Assembly: GCA_907163075.1 (NCBI GenBank)
Contig: CAJQTY010000001.1
Coordinates: 2,604,001 to 2,668,000 of the forward strand
DNA: 64,000 nt
From: an uncultured Rhodocyclaceae bacterium
GTDB taxonomy: Bacteria; Pseudomonadota; Gammaproteobacteria; Burkholderiales; Rhodocyclaceae
Reading direction: 5' to 3'
Shown here piece by piece: positions 17,534 to 27,700 of this stretch; position 1 is the stretch's first letter; each line of letters starts with the position of its first letter. The position numbers and the translations under genes are program-made. The notes beneath the pieces were generated by a model. It searched no databases, was not told the origin of the DNA, and saw only the letters and a list, made by a program, of their open reading frames with translations.

Positions 17534-20500
17534 CTCTCATCCTTCACTGCAACACGCGTGGCTCCACCGTGCTGAGTCACGCGTGGCCGGCAGCGAATCT
17601 TGATGGCACCTTTGGAGAACGATTCATCGGTTGCCTTACTCGACCATACAAATGCCTCGCCAGCCTTAAGCGAGGCCATTCGCTCCGGTGTAAGGTTAGC
17701 TAGTGCCGCATTGGCCTTCTGGATATGCTTGAGCCAAGCAGGAGAGTTGAACTTGTGAAGGATGATCTGGCTTGAGAGCTCGATCAGGCTCACCGGAACT
17801 GAGGGAGGATCTTGGCTGGCGACCATGATGCTCACGCCTTTGTGGCGCATTTCACGGACCACTTCAATAAGCCCAGCAACCAAGTCCGGGCTCTCGATGT
17901 ATTTATGCGCTTCATCAAAGACAACAAGCTTGTTGAAACTACGGCCATCAATCTTTGCATCCGCAAACAGCTGGAGTAGTACAACGAATAGTCCGAGCGC
18001 CTCATCCTTCTCGATGAATTCGTCCCGCAGATCAACGATGATCAGCCGCCCTGGGCGGACAACCTCGTTCAGCGAACAAGCGTCATTAATGTATTCGCTG
18101 GCTAAATCAAGGCGCATCCGCGCCAAGTCTTTGATGTGATCAGGCACTGACAGCGTATCGATCCCGGCACGCAGCCCCTCCAGGGTGATGTTGTCGCGCA
18201 TAGCTTTCATTACGCGCATCAGCTGGCGAATATAAGTAGCCTGATTACCTACTGCTCCCATCAGGAACTTCCAATGTGATGCCTTTAGCTCAGCTGCTGA
18301 AAATTGAAGTGGGCGGACGGCTACATCTGGATATTCTGCTTGGCGTTCCTCCAGCTTGTCGGCTGGAACCAGAAGAAGCACATCCTCAAGCGCCTTGGGG
18401 TCAGCACCATAGGCATTTCTAAGCTGCGTAATTTGTTCTTGAACGGAGTTCGCCCCAACCATCGACGTGAATTCAGGCTTGTAGTCCATGGTCGGGCTGT
18501 AGTGGAAAATCACGGTCGCAAGAGGCTCCGGCAAGAGATTAATCCCCGGAATTTGCAGAGAAGCCATCTCGGCAACCAGACCAAGGGTATAGCTTTTGCC
18601 CCCTCCCTGAACACCAAACAAGCTAATGGTGTGCGTCTGGTTAAGGTCCAATGCGACCTTTCGTCCAGATACTTCGCCTAGCAGTCCGAATTGCGGCGTG
18701 GCCAGAGTCGTACCGAGCATGATGTCGTAACTTGTGGCATTGCCTCGATCCGTATCCAGCACACCGGAATTGACGGGTGTGGATTCTGATTGAGGCACTG
18801 TATTTGGCGCGGGGAGTGTCGGAGCAGATGGGATAACTGGCAGGGGATTTTCGTCATCCAAGCCTTTCGGATTGCTTGGAACCAGTAAGGAAGAGGCTTC
18901 CTGTAAGCGATTCTTTGGTGTATCTGTGGTCGTGAGGGTAACTACCTCCTCAACATGGTCCGAGGTGGGGTAGAGCTGTCGATCCGTCTTATCCCATGAC
19001 ACGGTGCGATCACGTGTTTTGCCCAGAAATGCCGCTGAGGCAAAGGTGGGAACTCCAGGAGCAAGGCTGCGCCGTCGTGTCAGCTCCTGCGTCAACTCCA
19101 TGGAAATATCCTTTGCGGAGGTAAGCGCGAAGCTCGACGAAGCCTCCGTTTCGACAACAGCCGATTCAACCAGCTGCTCAATCAGATCGCGGCCGATTCT
19201 GTAATACTCGATTCCGGAAACATTTTCCGGCGGCTCTGTGCCGGCTTTCTTGAAGTCAAACACGATGGCGCTTCGCGTGAACTGAAGGCGATAGGACTCT
19301 TCATCAAGGTGGCGCAAGAAATAGCGAGCCTCCTCAGCAGCCTCTGGCATGACGAGCCCGTAACGTTCAGATCGCTCTAGGTAAAACTCCAGCAGTGTCG
19401 CAAGGTCAAAGTTCTTGATTGACCGATCTGGACGATCAATCTGCTGTCGATGGGCATCGAAGTGATGGGCGAGCACCATCTCTGTTTGGGCGATCTGCTC
19501 AGCAATAGATACCTTCAGTTGCTCATATGCCGCCACGTCACCAACTTGGGAATAACATTTGACCTCCACCAAGCGGCAAGTGATCTGCCGAGCATTCGGA
19601 TCAAGATCAAACAAAGCCAAATCTGTGCGACGGAAGCTCACTTCGTCGCCAAGCTCCAAGGCGTTTTGTCGCAGCGCCTTGTAAAGTTCCAGATGAGCAT
19701 CCAAGGGGACTACGATCTGATTCAAGAAAACACCCTGGTGCTCAAGGAACAGACGCGACAACGCCAGCCCCATCGCTTCAGCACGCTGGTTTGGCGATGA
19801 AAGCAGTTTCAGAGCAAGCCGACCGGAGAGGGAGCGTAATTGATCCAGCATGATCAACGCATGCTTGCCAGTGCAAGGGAGCCCATAGTCAGCCAGCAAA
19901 GGCAGCAGAAGTGCTTCCAATTCGGCAATCGATCGTGAAGTGATCGCCAGCCGATGCCCCATGGCATTCGCCATATCAGGAGAGTGATCGATCAAGTAAT
20001 CCGGGCGTGTTGGGTGACGCCGATGATCAAAAAACTCGATACCCAGGTTGCGATCAATGGTCAGGACCCAGTCGCTTATCTCATGTACCTGATGCAGCAT
20101 TGCGCGTTCATCGGCTGACAGCGACAAGGCAATTACCGGTCGGGAATTGGGCAGGGCTTGAGATCGCGCAACACTTGCTGTCGCAACCGACATCAAACGG
20201 GAAAGCGTTGCCACCAGATCAGTCAGTTCCTCCGCGCCTTCCAACACTTTGGCCCGACCATGCAGAGGGTGCCTAAGCCAGGTAATCGATTGTTCGTCTT
20301 CGAGATACTTAACGGCGAACGGTTGAACCAGACCATGCACGAAGCTGCACTCGTCGTATTCACTGGCGTCGACTGCGCGAATCTCCTCGGCAGGAAATAC
20401 ATCAAAGAGGAAGCTCAGGTGGGCAGAGTGCTCCTCCGGTGTTTTACGGAATTCATCGAGCGAACGAATTGCCAGTCTTAATTTTGGATGCAAGTGACTT

Positions 20501-23088
20501 TCAGTGGGGGTCGCGAATGCATCTACCTCACGCCCTGCACTGGCTGAGTCGGGGGACAACAAATCGTTGAGGGCTTCTCCCGTTCCTGGAGCGTCGGGAT
20601 CGGTGACAAATAATCTGATGTCGTAGCGAAGATCCACAAACTCCGGATGCTTTTGCAAGTTCACAAGAACATCAGCCAATGATCCAGCCCGTCCGGCGTT
20701 AAAGGCGTTGATGGTGAGTGTTCTGACATAAGGGTGCTGTATCAGATAACGCTGCACTCGCGTAGCCAGATAGCCTGCATCGATCATCGAGCCACCTATT
20801 GATGGCTCAGGCAGACTCAGGGCGGAGCACACTTCACCGATCAGCCCACGGGGATCGCTTTCATCAGCTGCTGCAAAGAGAGTCCAGAACGCATTGATAT
20901 TATCGACAGCCAATGCCGTACGCCCCAGCTCATCCCCATATGGAAGAACTGAAGGCATAGCCACTGGGGAAAGCTGTTTGAGCAACGCATCTCTGGTTGG
21001 CACCACAAATTCCCGGTCACCTTTCCTCGCTTGCTGTAGCCATTGCTGGGCCAAATGTGCCCATGTGGTATGCCAGGTAATTCGCAACGGGTGCGTTGGC
21101 GAAAGCAAAACTGCCTCTCGTCGTTGGCCTCGATAGTCGTTTACCACCAGCAGTGCGGTATCGATGGATAATGCGTTGCGCAATTCCTCTAATGCCTGCC
21201 GAGCGGTTTCCGGATCGATGGAAGATGCGCGTGCCATGACGGCATCCAACCAGTCCACATAAGCACTCGCATAGTTCTCTGCTGGCTTCCGTAGCGCAAT
21301 CAGGTCGGCGCCCTGCAGGATTAGTTGTTCGCTCCCAAGAACAGCCTGGAACAACTGCCGGCGGGTATCAACAAAACGCTGGCACTCTTCGGATGCAGGC
21401 CAAGGGAATGAAGTCGTTGCAAGATTGACCCCGCCTGTGGGCAGAATTTCCAGACGAAGACGATTAGTGATCTCCGGTTCGGCAAGGAACCTGCGTTCCA
21501 TGTCTGCGAGCAGACTGGACACAATGACGTGCGCCTTTCCTTCCTTGCCTAGCTTGATTTCCAGCGTATCCGAACCAACCGCTTTGTTCCTTGCGTGGCG
21601 TTCGACCCAGGCACGCCCGGATACTGCAATCGCATCTGGATCGCGCTCCTGAGAAACGGCGCGAAATTGAACCTGCAGCAGCGCATGGGTCAGGCTTGGT
21701 TCGCGGGGAACGGCGCGCTGTGGTGGTTCGACCTCCAAATCATCATCCGTTAGGACATAGAACAAATCGCTTTCGTTGGAACGTCCCACCTCCACATCGT
21801 TCGCGATCGTTGCTAATGCCTCCCCTGCCTCATTGACAACAGGAATCCTGTCGCCGTCCTCGGTTTCGGCATACACCCGCACAAAATGCCATCCCTCTTC
21901 CCAGTCCACTTTGCCGAGTGACAAAAATGAAACAGAGCCAGAGTCCGTAGCCTTGGTCCATGCGGCTTTGCGACGGCGGAGGCCGGTCGGGCCGTTATCG
22001 CGAGAAACAATCTCGGCAACGAACCGACTGAGACCGGCCACCTTGGCCGGCTGTGGATCGACTCGGAATGAAACACTGAATTTCTTCAAGCCCGTCTTGG
22101 AGATGGGCAGGATTCGATGCCCGATTAATTCCGACAGCCGGGGATCTGTGTTGTCCTCCTTAACTACAGGTAGATCGGGTAAGTCTAGATCACCAATGTA
22201 GATCGAATCCGGGTTACTTCCACCATCTTCAAATAGCCAGCGGTGGAAGGCCAAGGGCCAGTTAGATCGATCTTTGACAATCTGGTGCGTCCATTCTCTG
22301 GGGTCGGCAAGTCCCACCCGCGAGAAAAACTCTCCCAGTTGCCGACTAAAAGCCGGATCCAGCAGACCTAGCTCCAGTGCCCGGGCACGTTCCGAGCGGG
22401 GAGACCAGGTTGCCCGCTCAACACACTCGCGATTCCGAGCCACGCGCGCAGGAGCGCGGTCTGGTGTCACCAGCAACTCAAAATCAGGCACCAGTCCCAA
22501 TTCGAAGAGTGCGGCGCCAATCGCCTCGAAATCGAATTCGTTACGTTTGGCGGTCAGCAGAAAGCGAACGACTGAAGCGTCATCGGCAAAGCGCCACCGT
22601 GCGCCATCTCGTCTGAGTTCGAGCAGAACAGCTTCAATAGCGCCCTTAATCGGAACCGGTACTGCAGCCAGCAGCTGGCCAATCAGCTCGGCATAAGCAC
22701 CATCGATAGAGATTTCCTCAAAAGTCGCGACACCAAAAGAATCTTCTGCTGACGCTCGCAAATCATTCGGAACAAACACCAGTAACGGTGGACGAAGCTC
22801 ATCATTGGGCAACGGATTGCGCAGTTCAACCAGTTTCGTGCTCGATACGGTGATTTCGGGAGCCGCCTGACGCAATGTCGCGTCGGCGAGTACAACCACT
22901 GTGGCATCAGGAACCACACTCCGCAAACCACCGCATAGGCGGACCATCAACTCCTGGTCCAGATCGGTGACTCTCATGCAATGACCGGGCTGACGCTTGG
23001 AGAGGATGTCCGTCAAACGTGGCAACAAAACCGACTCCAGCGCAGCGTTCAAATCCTGACTGGTAATTTCGTGCAGGCCTTGGGTCAT
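17530..23088 (-). CDS. mad8: MADS component MAD8, very large ATP-binding protein (HerA/FtsK-like)
   Basis: 1852 residues. The last 360 residues form a HerA/FtsK-type P-loop ATPase: Walker A FGVQGGGKSYTLG near residue 1495, Walker B KLVVFDEAHKYIE, and a GVSIMVASQDPPSVP sensor-like segment. The long N-terminal 1400 residues resemble nothing I can name; a nuclease-like stretch ITCRLVEVKCYSQVGDVAAY (D-x..-E-V-K) near residue 1175 could be a PD-(D/E)XK core. Such ATPases translocate DNA. The start overlaps mad7 by 4 bases. Gene order and fusion pattern identify it as the last core MADS gene. Confidence 0.85.
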   Translation of the reverse strand: MTQGLHEITSQDLNAALESVLLPRLTDILSKRQPGHCMRVTDLDQELMVRLCGGLRSVVPDATVVVLADATLRQAAPEITVSSTKLVELRNPLPNDELRPPLLVFVPNDLRASAEDSFGVATFEEISIDGAYAELIGQLLAAVPVPIKGAIEAVLLELRRDGARWRFADDASVVRFLLTAKRNEFDFEAIGAALFELGLVPDFELLVTPDRAPARVARNRECVERATWSPRSERARALELGLLDPAFSRQLGEFFSRVGLADPREWTHQIVKDRSNWPLAFHRWLFEDGGSNPDSIYIGDLDLPDLPVVKEDNTDPRLSELIGHRILPISKTGLKKFSVSFRVDPQPAKVAGLSRFVAEIVSRDNGPTGLRRRKAAWTKATDSGSVSFLSLGKVDWEEGWHFVRVYAETEDGDRIPVVNEAGEALATIANDVEVGRSNESDLFYVLTDDDLEVEPPQRAVPREPSLTHALLQVQFRAVSQERDPDAIAVSGRAWVERHARNKAVGSDTLEIKLGKEGKAHVIVSSLLADMERRFLAEPEITNRLRLEILPTGGVNLATTSFPWPASEECQRFVDTRRQLFQAVLGSEQLILQGADLIALRKPAENYASAYVDWLDAVMARASSIDPETARQALEELRNALSIDTALLVVNDYRGQRREAVLLSPTHPLRITWHTTWAHLAQQWLQQARKGDREFVVPTRDALLKQLSPVAMPSVLPYGDELGRTALAVDNINAFWTLFAAADESDPRGLIGEVCSALSLPEPSIGGSMIDAGYLATRVQRYLIQHPYVRTLTINAFNAGRAGSLADVLVNLQKHPEFVDLRYDIRLFVTDPDAPGTGEALNDLLSPDSASAGREVDAFATPTESHLHPKLRLAIRSLDEFRKTPEEHSAHLSFLFDVFPAEEIRAVDASEYDECSFVHGLVQPFAVKYLEDEQSITWLRHPLHGRAKVLEGAEELTDLVATLSRLMSVATASVARSQALPNSRPVIALSLSADERAMLHQVHEISDWVLTIDRNLGIEFFDHRRHPTRPDYLIDHSPDMANAMGHRLAITSRSIAELEALLLPLLADYGLPCTGKHALIMLDQLRSLSGRLALKLLSSPNQRAEAMGLALSRLFLEHQGVFLNQIVVPLDAHLELYKALRQNALELGDEVSFRRTDLALFDLDPNARQITCRLVEVKCYSQVGDVAAYEQLKVSIAEQIAQTEMVLAHHFDAHRQQIDRPDRSIKNFDLATLLEFYLERSERYGLVMPEAAEEARYFLRHLDEESYRLQFTRSAIVFDFKKAGTEPPENVSGIEYYRIGRDLIEQLVESAVVETEASSSFALTSAKDISMELTQELTRRRSLAPGVPTFASAAFLGKTRDRTVSWDKTDRQLYPTSDHVEEVVTLTTTDTPKNRLQEASSLLVPSNPKGLDDENPLPVIPSAPTLPAPNTVPQSESTPVNSGVLDTDRGNATSYDIMLGTTLATPQFGLLGEVSGRKVALDLNQTHTISLFGVQGGGKSYTLGLVAEMASLQIPGINLLPEPLATVIFHYSPTMDYKPEFTSMVGANSVQEQITQLRNAYGADPKALEDVLLLVPADKLEERQAEYPDVAVRPLQFSAAELKASHWKFLMGAVGNQATYIRQLMRVMKAMRDNITLEGLRAGIDTLSVPDHIKDLARMRLDLASEYINDACSLNEVVRPGRLIIVDLRDEFIEKDEALGLFVVLLQLFADAKIDGRSFNKLVVFDEAHKYIESPDLVAGLIEVVREMRHKGVSIMVASQDPPSVPVSLIELSSQIILHKFNSPAWLKHIQKANAALANLTPERMASLKAGEAFVWSSKATDESFSKGAIKIRCRPRVTQHGGATRVAVKDER

Positions 23089-24749
23089 GTTGCTGCTCCT
23101 TGCCCAGCAATCTTGTACCTGGGCACCACCGTCTGAGTCACATAGGCATCGGACAAATCCCGATAAAACCCGATCTCTCGCAAACGAGCCGTAAAAGCCT
23201 GAACATTAGTTCGCAACGCCTTGCGGTCATCAATCGACGGGCTTGTAAAGCCATTGTCGGGGGGCAGTTGGTCGATAAACAGCCCATAGCGCTCACGCAG
23301 GAAAGTCAGCAAGTCCTCAATCCGCATTTCCGCAGTGTGATAGCCGTTATCGTCGACACGGAGTACGGCGATTTGCAGCAAGACTTCCAGCAGCCGGCTT
23401 TCCAGAACAAACCGGCGGGGTGCATTCCGGGTTCTCGCCTGCGCCAGGAGGGCGCCAGAGCGGTTTTTCAGCATGGTCGAATCAAGCGACTCGACGATAT
23501 AGCCGCGATGAAATGCGCCGCGCTGTGCAACCAGAATTTCAATATAGGTATCGAAGTCCGACAGCCCCAGTTTTGAAAGGGCGGCCGTATCCTCATCGAG
23601 ACCGCCGGCATCATCCTTGAGCGAGTCCAATAGATCGACCAGACGACCATTGAAAAACTTCTCACGCTCTTCCCGATAGGCATCCGACTGCAAGGCAAAC
23701 AGTTCACCCACCGAAAAGTGTTTGCCCAAGCCGCGAATCAACTTATTGCGGGTAACCAAATACTCGGCGAACTCATCGAGCTTTTTGGCGGAGAAATAGG
23801 CACGGATGAATGAAGGAATCTGGCGATAGTAGCCATCGGCACTGCGTTCAGCCAAAGTAGCTGGCGCTGAATCGGCTGTGCCGGTCAGGTCTACGAATAG
23901 GCCCAGCTGATATGGGCAGTCGCCTTGAGGCACGCGCGCGTTTCGTGGCTTCATCGGGCAGGCGGCTTCGGCACACAACGGATCCCCGTTCTGCGAACGC
24001 TGCCAGGCAGGCAAGAGCTTGAGCAGGCGCAGGTGATACAGCGCCAAGTGGAAAGACAGCAGCAGCTTCAGATAATCCACCATCACCGCGCGCGGCATGT
24101 AGGACTTATAGAACAACAGCCGTTGAATATCCTCGGCCATCAGATCGGCGGCGCCAATGCATACCGGAGGAAAACGATCACCCGTCGCTCGGGAATCCGC
24201 CGTGTCCTTTCGCTGTGAAAGAAAATGCAGCAAGGTGGCCGTCTCGATATCGGTCAGCGCTCGCTCATCGAGCTCCCGGGTTATCTTGTTAAATCCGTCG
24301 AAAAAGAATGACTTCAGATGCTCAATAGCGCGGTGTCCGGATAGATTCCGTGCATGGTGCAACATCTGATAAAGATGCTGGGAAGCACCGTACTCCCGCG
24401 AATGCTTGGGATTGCGGAACCGGTAGGTGTAACCATGCAATGGGCGTGGCCCGGCCACGGCCTGATTTCGTTTGCCGCGATTCACAATATCCATCAGATG
24501 GGTTTCCACCCACCGCTCGACGATGTCCCGATTCTGTGAAAAGCCAATGAACTTGTGGCTGGCCTCGATAATGTCGTCAACGAACTTGTCGACGGTTAGC
24601 TCCCGCTTGTCGCGAAATACACTTGGGAAGCCACCATGCTCCAAACGCTCGAACAAGCCGGTCAGGACACGTTCCATCTCGATGGTCTTGAAATCGAGAT
24701 AACTGACTTTCGGCAACCGGAATTCGCGATCCTTTTTCTGTAGTGCCAT
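23085..24749 (-). CDS. mad7: MADS component MAD7, function unknown
   Basis: 554 residues without a domain I recognise. A Cys-containing patch, PLCAEAACPMKPRNARVPQG followed by DCPYQLG (about residues 255-280), could bind metal. The C-terminus EDLLTFLRERYGLFIDQLPP resembles helical DNA-processing partners. It begins 12 bases after mad6 with AAGGA ahead of the ATG, and it overlaps mad8 by 4 bases. The identity rests on position in the eight-gene order kinase - this protein - large ATPase. Confidence 0.78.
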   Translation of the reverse strand: MALQKKDREFRLPKVSYLDFKTIEMERVLTGLFERLEHGGFPSVFRDKRELTVDKFVDDIIEASHKFIGFSQNRDIVERWVETHLMDIVNRGKRNQAVAGPRPLHGYTYRFRNPKHSREYGASQHLYQMLHHARNLSGHRAIEHLKSFFFDGFNKITRELDERALTDIETATLLHFLSQRKDTADSRATGDRFPPVCIGAADLMAEDIQRLLFYKSYMPRAVMVDYLKLLLSFHLALYHLRLLKLLPAWQRSQNGDPLCAEAACPMKPRNARVPQGDCPYQLGLFVDLTGTADSAPATLAERSADGYYRQIPSFIRAYFSAKKLDEFAEYLVTRNKLIRGLGKHFSVGELFALQSDAYREEREKFFNGRLVDLLDSLKDDAGGLDEDTAALSKLGLSDFDTYIEILVAQRGAFHRGYIVESLDSTMLKNRSGALLAQARTRNAPRRFVLESRLLEVLLQIAVLRVDDNGYHTAEMRIEDLLTFLRERYGLFIDQLPPDNGFTSPSIDDRKALRTNVQAFTARLREIGFYRDLSDAYVTQTVVPRYKIAGQGAAT

Positions 24750-24761
24750 GGTGTCGGTTCC

Positions 24762-27700
24762 TTATCTCCTGCCGGGGTCATGCATTGGCCGCAGCTCAAT
24801 GCGGCCATCGTCATGCCGTGCCAGTCGATAAAAATCGTGGCCGACTGTGGTCAGCAGAATCTCGCGATATGGCTGTGCGTTCAGGCTGTTCTTGAACACC
24901 CCCAGACATAGATAGAAACCCTGCATTTCCTCAACGCTGGGCCGATAACCCTCGTTGAGACGTACCAACATCTCAAATACATCGAGGTTGATGATCAACT
25001 CGCTGGAGATCCCGCCTGCGCCTTGCCCAATGAAACGTAGATTCAGGCCGGTGGGCAAATGCTCGATGAAGCGGTCTTCTGTTTCCGTGACAACCTGGGA
25101 CAGTAGCTCCAGACTGAATCCATCGGAAGGAAACAGCCGGTAGCTGCGTACCGTGCCATGCTCTACCTGTCGTAGCTGCAAGGCGAGACTGGTCCCCAAG
25201 CGCTCTGGCCGTTGCAAGCCTTCGCCGCGGTTGATCGCGTGCAACAGCTCCGTTACCAGGGGCGCAATGGGCTCCGCGCCACGAACGATGTCGACCATGC
25301 GTTTTGCGGAACGGTACGGCAGCATTTTTTCCCAGCTATTGTCCCGGCGCTCAAAGAAATGCTTGCGTCGCGCCATGGCGACGTAATCCCGGTGAGCCTG
25401 GGCGCGCTGCTTTATCGAGGCGTCGGCGATGCCGCGCGGCAATTCGCTGAACAGTCGCTTCAATACCTCGTAGTCGTATCGGCCACGCAGCTCGAAGCGG
25501 AACAAGGCTCGATCATCAGGCTGCACAAAATCAAGGCTGCGGTCGAAACGCGGATCTTCCTGACGCCCGACATCCACCTCCGCAAGCAGCGATACCAAGC
25601 GGTCGCTGTTGGCCGCTCCGCCCCCAAGCCAGCTGTTGAAGTAATAGCTCTTGGCAATATCATCAGGCTTCCCGGTCGCGTACAGACGATGTATCTCGGC
25701 ACAGTCCCGGTTACTGATCAACATGAAGGACAACGCCGAACGCAAGTCGCGCATGGTGATGTGGAGCTTGCCGCGCAGATGCGTCATCGTGTACAGCATC
25801 TTGAGCCGCTCGGTCAGTCGGGGGCCTGCGGTCTCGTCCTGAAAGCTGCGTACATTGTGGAGGGCGTAGCAGGTAGCGTTCAGGTCGCAATGATCGCAGG
25901 GCTGCCAATACTCAGACGCCGTCATACGCCGCAGCGTGCGGTCGAGAATCGAGCCATCCGGGGTATCCGCCACCACACTGCGCAGATTCAGGTTTACGAC
26001 GACGATACCGGATTCAACCTGACCACTGGCGAAGCCGCGCTGGACCAGCGAAGCCAGCGCACTAAAGTCGCCTTCGTGCGCCGTAAGGAAATCAACCAGG
26101 CGTCCCTCGTTGATGGCGATGAGACGAGTTTCCTTCGCTTGCCAAAGCCCCGCATCACGGCCGGCAAACGGCGAGAAGAAATCGACCAACACCTGATTGT
26201 TGTCCTTCTGCCCCTCATCCTGGCTGCCGTCATAGTTGATGACATAGCGGCGCCCGGCCAGATCAATACGGCTGCCATTAGGCTGGCGTCGGTCCACGGT
26301 TCCGCCGCGTGCTTCGGCATCCTTCTCTAGGCGTTGCAAGAAAGCCGTTTTTCCGTCACCGGCATTGCCGGTAATGAGCACCAGACGAAACTCACCGGCC
26401 AATACCGCCGGCAGTAGCGCCCGGTCGAGCGCCGTATCCACGTACGCTCCTTGACCAAGCGCATCCATACCACGGGTACCCGCATTGCTCCGGCGACTTT
26501 GGCTGTAGAGCGTAATCAGGTGCGACACGAACGGGTTAGTGTTCGGTGGCAATCCACTGCAGTCGCCCGCCTTCGTTGCCAATGGATTGACCGCGGCCAT
26601 CGGCACCGCAGCGATCCGGCGCCGGGCATGCTGCACCTGGAATAAGGCGTTGCGAAATTCGATCGCCGAGGTAAACCGCTCTGCCCGACGAAGCGCGATT
26701 GCCTTGAGCACCACATTAACCAGATCCGGTGCCAGGTCGGCGAACCCCGAAAGTTCACGCGGGTCGGGCGCTGGACGGTTGGTGGGTGGTTCGCTGGTAT
26801 CCCACGGGTAACGTCCCGTAAGGGCCTCATACAGCGTCAAGCCCAACGCGTACAGATCGCGATCCGCCCGCTCACCGTTGTGTGGGATCACCTCGGGGTC
26901 GAAATCCGGTGGCAGGTAGCGGCGCGAGCCACCGCCTCGGGCATCCGTATCGCCAACCCGCACCGAGACATTGAAGTCGATGATCTTTGCACCCTTCTGG
27001 GTCCACAGCAGATTGCGCGGCTTGATATCGCAATGATGAAAGCCCTGGGCATGCAAATGCGCCAACCCCTCGATCACCTGCTTGCCAAGTTCCAGCGCAT
27101 CTTCCGGTGCCAGCAGCCGTTGCTGGATCATGTCGGCGACATCGGCACCTTCCACGTATTCGAAGACAAGGAAGGGAATATCCCGCCCGGGCAGCACATC
27201 ACCATAGAGCACCCGCACCACATGGGGGTGCTCCGGAATCTGCACCAGATTGCGGTATTCCTTCTTCAGCCGCTCGTAGGTCGAGTGCCGGTCATGCAGG
27301 ATCAGCTTGACCGTGCGGGGCACGTCGCCCAGGGTGTCGATGACCTTGTAGACCACCCCAAAGCTGCCCTGGCCGAGTTTCCGCTCCACCACATACGTCT
27401 TGGTTAGCGCGAAGCCGGCAGGCAGGTTGCGGAAGTCGGCATCGTCGTTGGGCACTACCGGCTCAAAAGTCGGCGCTGGCGGGACGGCGGCAGGCGCTTG
27501 TGCTGGCGGTGACAGCAGATCATTCAGCCCGGCGAGTGCGGCAGTAGCCGTTGGGCGCTGGCTTTCGTCGAAACGGCAGAGCGATTGCAGCCAGTCATCA
27601 AACGCCGCATTCAGTTCGAGGCGCAACTGAGAAGGCGGGGACGGGAACACAGCATTCGCATCAAACAAGCGCGTCGGTTCGCCATCGAAGGGATGCTCGC

